Assembly: GCA_963920575.1 (NCBI GenBank)
Contig: OY986973.1
Coordinates: 24,391,760 to 24,455,759, forward strand
Length of the DNA stretch: 64,000 bases
Reading direction: 5' to 3'
Source of the DNA: Narthecium ossifragum
Taxonomy: Eukaryota > Streptophyta > Magnoliopsida > Dioscoreales > Nartheciaceae
A model generated the notes under the pieces. The model did not search any database. It was not told the DNA's origin and was given only the letters and a program-made list of their open reading frames with translations. Below are positions 57,901 through 64,000 of the stretch, one piece after another. Within the stretch, counting starts at the first letter, position 1. The number at the start of each line of letters is the position of its first letter. A program made the translations under genes and the position numbers.

Positions 57901-60900
57901 ATATATTCTGTAAAACCAATTCATCTTGGACTTCAATGGCTCAAAATAGTGCAGAAAAGGATCACTAACCCGATCAAGCTCCCTTTGCGCAATCTTGTTA
58001 CTATGTAAACCTCTAAGGACATTTTTGCATGCATCAACAGCTTTGAACACCTAAGCCAAGAACAAATCATATTAGTAGCTAGGACAAGAGATAAAGTTTA
58101 GGAACTCTATGGTGAGACATACCTTGCTTGGAGTAGAGGTTACTGATATCACATACCATCCGAGCTTTAGCCTGTCAAAAAGGCTTAGCTCAAAGGATAC
58201 GTCATATGTTAGACCTAAAGAATCCCGAACAGTTGTGAAGAGCCTGCAAAACTCACATCACAATATGCTCAACTCACACAAACCTTATTCACATATTCCT
58301 AACACTTGTTCACGCGACCTAAGAGTAGAAGTAAAGACTTTGTAACATAAAGGTCACTAGCAACAGTATCCAAGTATATTGCATGATGGCATGATATTTT
58401 CATCAGAAAAGAATGACAGGTACATGATCTCTCATTGCAAATTTACGAATACTATAGAGATGAATAATCAACCTCCGGATGGTGCAACAATTTTAAACGC
58501 ATCATCTATGAGGAACATTGGATATATCACCAGCTTTTAAAGAAGCCAGCACTTGACAAGTTAACAAAATTCACAACCATGTCACTAGAACCCAAAAGAT
58601 AACTTCATGTGAGAACAAATGCAGCAGCCAGCATCCTTGGGAAATTGGATCTATTAATAGCTTTAAAGAAGCAAGCACTTCACTGGAGTCAACAAATCCA
58701 CAAACATGTCATTAGAACCCAAAAAATAACTTCATGTAATAAAACACCAAGAAGCTTGTCAACCTAGATAATAGTCTCGATCTTTGCATGTTGGACAGTA
58801 AAAAGCCCTACGATTTTTTATTGCACTTGGTTATATTTCAATTTTAAGTCATCCTACTGATGAAGGATACTAACGCATTCAAGCACAACCTTTTTAATTT
58901 TTTCTCATCTGAGGCAAGTAAAGCCAAGGATTTAGATTTGTATTATGTCATGAGTTCATATTTATATATATATCTATATACAAAATCACTTTAATGTGTC
59001 CAGTTGTTCAAAATTGTAATGTCCACTGTCCATCTATCATAGCTTTGTCAAAATTTCAACGCATGACTCGTCACATGCCAGGAAACATTTGTTGCAAATG
59101 TCCTAAGAAAGACACTAAAGGTTCTGAAATTATGAAAATATTCTTCCAAAGTCTGTTTTTTCCCCACTCAAAATGAGTCAAACCATGAAATTGGCTCATG
59201 TTTATGCACTTTCTTTCATTTCTCATAACCTGTTGAGAGTTTACCCCTAAATCCTCAGAGTATGTACAATCAATAGTTATTACTAGTTTCTAAGATGCTC
59301 CAAATTTATATCAAAGTTATAGGCTTATAGCACTGTCAGAATATCCAAATTAATATGTTGCATAAAGTATCTGTTCTTTTGTTACCTTTTCCAATAGATT
59401 TGACCTCAAGGGAAGAAAAAAGAACACTTTTCTCAATTACAAGAAATTGCTACCCACTATCAGTGGTATATGGCCAGAAAACAAGCCAGGACCACAGAAC
59501 TTGGAGCATCACCAAAATAGAACATGGCCACCAGCGTACTGAATATTAACTATTTATGAGTTCAGAATCGTACAGTGACTTAAAACTTCCTATTAGTCAG
59601 AAATCCCATAATTATAGCAATCAGGGTGAGAAATTAACAATTGAAGCATGAAAATGTAAGTTTGACGTACCGAGAATTTATGATTTCAGCCAGCAGACCC
59701 AAGGCAATGCCAAAAAATAGTGGATGGCTCCGAATGCTTCTTGCACAATTAGTCTGCACACATTTTCCTTCAAGGTTTTGTACTTCCATTGTGTTAGACT
59801 GATGCTCGTCTGCACCTCACAAAAATGTCTTCAAATAAGGACCAGGTAATGTCAAACTGACTTAGGACATTTCATTATACTAAAAGATTAAGGCAGAGAC
59901 TAAGAGATAATAAAAAAATGCAGCCACACATTTTTTTTGCAGTTATCCTATAGTACCAGACTACCAGCCATATTGATCCAAATAGCAGAAAAGGCAAAAG
60001 AAAGAAAAATACAGTAGCAACATATTGAACACAGGAGTAATATTTACTGAATCGGTGGTTAGAAAATTCCTTTCAAACTCAAATCATTAACTCGAGTTCG
60101 ACGACAAGTGAAGCTTAAAAAACAAAAAGGAGTATAGTTTCTTATAGTATGTGTGCATGGTACATCATATTTCATACCTAGAGATCATTGGATTTCAACA
60201 GAAAACTGCTTATTCAGATGGAAACAGATTTATCCAAATGCAAGAGCAATTATATAGGAATAATGCAAAAAGTTAAGTACCTATGTGCATCCTGTTCTTA
60301 GTTGACTGTACCGAAGTTTCCTAACAGCCATATGTCGAAAAATATCCTCATGTCAACTCCACGGATGATGCTGAAAATTTCTGATTTGATTATGCACCTC
60401 AAAATTAAATTAAATCTCCTAGGCCAGTCCTCTAGCATTGACATAGATTCCAGCTTTTTGCCTTTTCTAGGCATGGAAGCTTCTAATTATATATGTCAGA
60501 ATCTTATGAAAAAGAAGCCTAAGCCATACATATACATTGCACATTCATAAATTTGTTCTTAGTATATGGAAAAATTCTCACAAATATGTTAATTTTTATC
60601 AAAACACATATTTATCAACCAACAGACTACACTAGGGTTAATTTTTTTCAGTTTCATTATATAAAATATGTTCAATTAGCTAATCTGAGATATTGACTAG
60701 AATCTAAACCAGAATAACACAAATAAAATGTGCCTTAGTCTGTAGTGAAGACGGGACAATTTTACCATCCTTGATTTTGACGTTTATAGAAGCAAAAAGA
60801 TCTTCGCCTTCGATAGTGAATCCCCAACGATTGGGTGCTGGGCCTGCGATATATGCACATGCTCTCTCATCGGTGTCTTTCAGGTATACCTTCCAATAAA

Positions 60901-63900
60901 AAGTAGTTTATACAAGCAGTCTTCAGCAACATACTGAAAAAGGAGTTAACTGTAAAAGATAATGATTTGCTGGTTTAGTTCTTTACAAGAATAAAAGCAG
61001 GCCAAACATATTTAGACCTCTAAAGCTCATGCTCATATGGAAAACAACAAGTGTATTCTTTTTCTCAAATATACTCATGCTCATTTGAAGATCAACAATT
61101 TTAGACTTCTCAAATATTTCATACTTGTTGGAAATGCAGATCAGTTGGAGAAGGACAAAACACTATTGGATCAAAATGCTGCTCAGCCTCAACAGTTCTT
61201 CTAGCTCTCACTGTCCCCAAATAGTCAAGAATGCAAGACTCAATATCACTTTCACTGAAGTCCCCAACAATGCTAACCTGAAGAAGTACTTTCATGTCAG
61301 GTTAGTGCTGCAGGGAACAAAAACTTTTCCAGCCATTTTGAACCAACAGCAAGAAATTCCAGGAACCAGGTACGTATAAGCTAAAATGTTCAAATTCATA
61401 AGCTTTACTTAGCAAAGATGCTCACAGACCTCCATATTTTCACCAACGAACTGATTCATGACTGCATCTTTAACTGACTGCAGAGTTAATTTTTGCAGCG
61501 AATTTGGACTTGGCTCAACAAACCTCTCATCGCCACTTAGCATTGCTAACATAAGTTTGTGAGCTGTTGAACGTTCTAGACTCTTGGGAATGGAGCGATA
61601 ATAAGACAAATATAGTTGCCTTGCTCTATCAAATGCATCTTCAAGCCATACACTGTGCTGCAAAGATAACAACCAAGCTTCAACTGAAACTAACCCTCAT
61701 GAAAAAACACAAGAAAATAATTAAAAGAAGTTCCAAAGACAAAAGAAAACTCCAAGTCTGGACTGAATAAAGGAACTGCTCATTAAGTGTGCTCAATGAA
61801 CAATGATTTTCTGAGATGCCAATGAGATCTCCAGACAATCCCCCTTCTATAAGTGACAAAAAAATCATGAGAGAAGAGGAAACAGGAACAGGAGGCGAGT
61901 GCGTGGAACGGGAACAGAGAGGACTATAGGGGTTTCAGAGTGGAAAGAGAAAATTGTACATGCTTACCTCAAGAACCATGTGAAGAAGTTGGAAAGCTGC
62001 ACGCATCCCATTATCCCTTAAGGTAAAACGAAAATCCATACATATAAATTCCTCTGTGGACTCCAAAGAGCAATTTATCATGTGATTGACACAGAAAAGT
62101 TCTACCTGGACAGTATGATTTGACTATCAATTTACCTTTGCACAAGTAAATCAAGAAGTTCAATTAAAATAAAACCAAGAAGGGATGCCAACTTTATGTG
62201 GTAACTTCTATGAGCCAGGTTTCACCATCAGATCAAATATAAAACAGCACCCTGATATTAAGCTATTGCAACCATTTAGAGATTTTAACATTTCGGGCAT
62301 GCAGCAGAATATGAATGATCAGTGCAACAGGCAGGAGCAGCATGACTAAGCATGGAAACATGTGTATAGAAGAGAGTTCTTAGGAAAGTAGAACACAGAT
62401 GTCCCTCTACGTAGCAGTAGCACACTAAGGTTAAGCACTTAATCATAAAGTGTATTACAAATACTAACAGGATGCTGCAATTGGAAATTGGGAATATAGC
62501 TATTTATCATTTATCACTGCTACAGTACACTGTGCAAATACTAAAACTTGTATTCATGGAAGCAGCTACATGGATCAAAGCTAACTTAAATTAGAGATGG
62601 AAACTTTGATTAAGCTCTAAAACGAATCTTTTTTTTATCAGTTTCAGTTATTAGCAAAGCCAATGTTGGACAAAAGAGAGCTCATCATAGAAAACAAGAT
62701 AGCAGATTCAACGCAAGCAAAGGACAAAGTATTAGCTACATAACATCAGCCATCTTTTTGTCTTTGAGAAGCAGCTATACAATTTCATTATGCAAAATGA
62801 TAAACACTACTAATTTCCCGACTCCTGGAAAGATTTCAAATGAAATCTCAAACCATCTTCTAAGGGGCCTTGCATTTCATAGGCAAAAGCTATAAGCCAA
62901 AGGATTCATAAGATTATAGTAAAGATGTCCAAATTATATTAGGCAAAAAAATTGTCAACTACACCTATCTGTAACTCTTCTATTCTCAAGCATACATGTT
63001 CTAGATGACATCATGCCTACATTTGCCATTTAATCGACATTGGTCATGCTCATCTAGTTATCTTCAATAGTCAGATTCCACCAGGTTGGATACCTAATGT
63101 GTTATAACAATAGTCTCATCCCGTATTCTGACCTTTAAGTTCTTGATCTAATCTCACTAGCACATAGAAAGATCATACGTTACCACTCAACAAAGATGAT
63201 GTACATTAGAACAGAAGAAAATATCAGGCCACGCAATATTATTTTTCAAACAGCACAACAATATAAGGATTAGTAAGCACAGTTCCAAGACATAAAAACA
63301 ACAGACTCGTAAATTGCAATAGTTGTATGTTCCTACAAAAATAACCTAGCATGTAAGTCTTGCATAGCGATTTTATACTGGGACTTGTTTCGTTTTCTTC
63401 CTCCCTCATAGAAAAGCTGGAATCAGGATGTACATGAATTTAGACCCTTGCAACCAAACTCCTTTAAACCTTGAATTTTGGAGTCAAATAACTCCATATC
63501 ATCCAGAATAACACCATCCTGTCAGATGAGAATAGAACTGATCCATGGAATGTGACTCACAAAGAAATACCAGTATAGAGTTCCTATAAAGAATAACCTT
63601 CAGGCACAGAATGCCATTTTCCTAACTCTTTTAAACTTCGGGCTATTAAATGATTGCTTCAATGTGATACATCAATCAATTTTGCAAATAGAGAGAGAAT
63701 AATGAGAACAGTACTTCAAGGCTAACAATGGCATATTAGTGACTCACAATACAATGTGGTATTGCATAGAAAATGCGTACCTGTTCCCTGGTAAAATTGC
63801 CAACACAACCGCCCTCACTAAGAGCTCGGACTCCAACAACAACAGCTCCCTTTGATTCAGACGTTTCGATTGCTCTTCCACCACCTACAATTAACCGCAT

Positions 63901-63930
63901 TACACCACCCCTAGATTCATTTTTTGTGAT
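54998..63930 (-). CDS. SPP: Chloroplast stromal processing peptidase (M16 metalloprotease), C-terminal eleven exons; gene continues past right edge
   Basis: Exons in gene order are 63930-63781, 62105-61968, 61657-61430, 61277-61125, 60889-60766, 59809-59671, 58243-58123, 58050-57970, 57547-57446, 56499-56349 and 55086-54998. All have consensus splice borders and the frame stays open for 491 codons to TGA. Diagnostic stretches are SRGGVMRLIVGGGRA, SVWLEDAFDRARQLYLSYYR, GDERFVEP, DERACAYIAGPAPNRWGF, VRDSLGLTYDVSFEL and the terminal GRGLSTMTRPTT. The enzyme removes transit peptides from imported precursors in the plastid stroma. The Zn-binding HxxEH motif and transit peptide are in upstream exons outside the window. 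The last intron has a CAGCAG tandem acceptor. No lesion is seen. Confidence 0.95.
55875..55911. repeat. Short interstitial telomere-type repeat (TTTAGGG)n
   Basis: About five units of AGGGTTT, with one changed unit in the middle, in the last intron of the processing peptidase gene. Confidence 0.85.
56735..56805. mobile_element. Short hairpin MITE in an intron
   Basis: CGTTTGG...CCAAACG ends enclose GGGGTTAAGGGGG and CCCCCTTATCCCC, forming a strong hairpin. CTAAG occurs on both sides (56735-56739, 56801-56805) as a possible target duplication. Confidence 0.5.
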
Positions 63931-64000
63931 CTGCCAAATCAAAAGTCAAAGGAGTCACAACTGAACAAGAAATTTAATACATAACACTGAAAAACCAAAT

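Noticed and set aside
1..64000. tRNA, rRNA and small nuclear RNA genes
   Set aside because: I looked for clover-leaf A/B-box patterns and conserved rRNA stretches and saw none I could support. A covariance-model scan would be decisive.

Overview
The window is nuclear DNA of a flowering plant. Its genes have spliceosomal introns, and they include a chloroplast stromal processing peptidase and a plant LysM receptor-like kinase. It also carries a TTTAGGG interstitial telomere-type tract and a typical plant mix of LTR retrotransposons, L1-type LINEs, Mutator-like elements, hAT MITEs and Helitrons. GC-rich coding stretches and the element mix hint at a non-grass monocot, but the sequence alone does not settle this.

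Layout. (1) 1-6.8 kb: a broken Ty3/gypsy-type gag on the minus strand, split by a 2.4-kb solo LTR with a perfect 5-bp target duplication. The gag runs into a complex of purine-rich (GGA)n foldback repeats. (2) 6.8-11.1 kb: a Helitron 3' terminus, then minus-strand exon-like remnants of several unrelated host genes (a receptor kinase, an unidentified gene, a TOPLESS WD-repeat exon) and a 5'-truncated LINE. (3) 12.2-12.9 kb: a TIR element. (4) 13.4-25.5 kb: one degenerate copia-type LTR element with GGTAA target duplications. It contains three later insertions: a Mutator-like element with a minisatellite core, a nearly complete 5.9-kb LINE, and a PIF/Harbinger-like element. (5) 25.6-30.3 kb: TIR elements, a hAT MITE and a small Helitron, ending in a gene-carrying Mutator-like element with a glycosyltransferase 47 gene inactivated by one nonsense codon. 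(6) 30.5-32.5 kb: an intact single-exon LysM receptor-like (pseudo)kinase gene. (7) 32.7-46 kb: further chimeric gene-fragment elements (2-oxoglutarate dioxygenase, F-box, subtilase, possibly nucleoporin), locally duplicated AT-rich DNA, a second solo LTR with TGGCG duplications, and a young 3.1-kb LINE whose 1,000-codon ORF is still open. (8) 46.4-51.4 kb: an intact five-exon tafazzin-family acyltransferase gene. (9) 52.2-54.9 kb: LINE and MITE debris. (10) 55.0-63.9 kb: the last eleven exons of the stromal processing peptidase gene, whose 5' part lies beyond the right edge.

Three host genes look functional (the LysM receptor kinase, the acyltransferase and the processing peptidase), all on the minus strand. 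Everything else is transposable elements, host gene fragments captured by them, or simple repeats. The genes do not form a functional unit; each is an island between repeats. The most unusual structures are the foldback complex fused to gag, the cluster of chimeric gene-capturing elements, and the inverted minisatellite inside a Mutator-like element.
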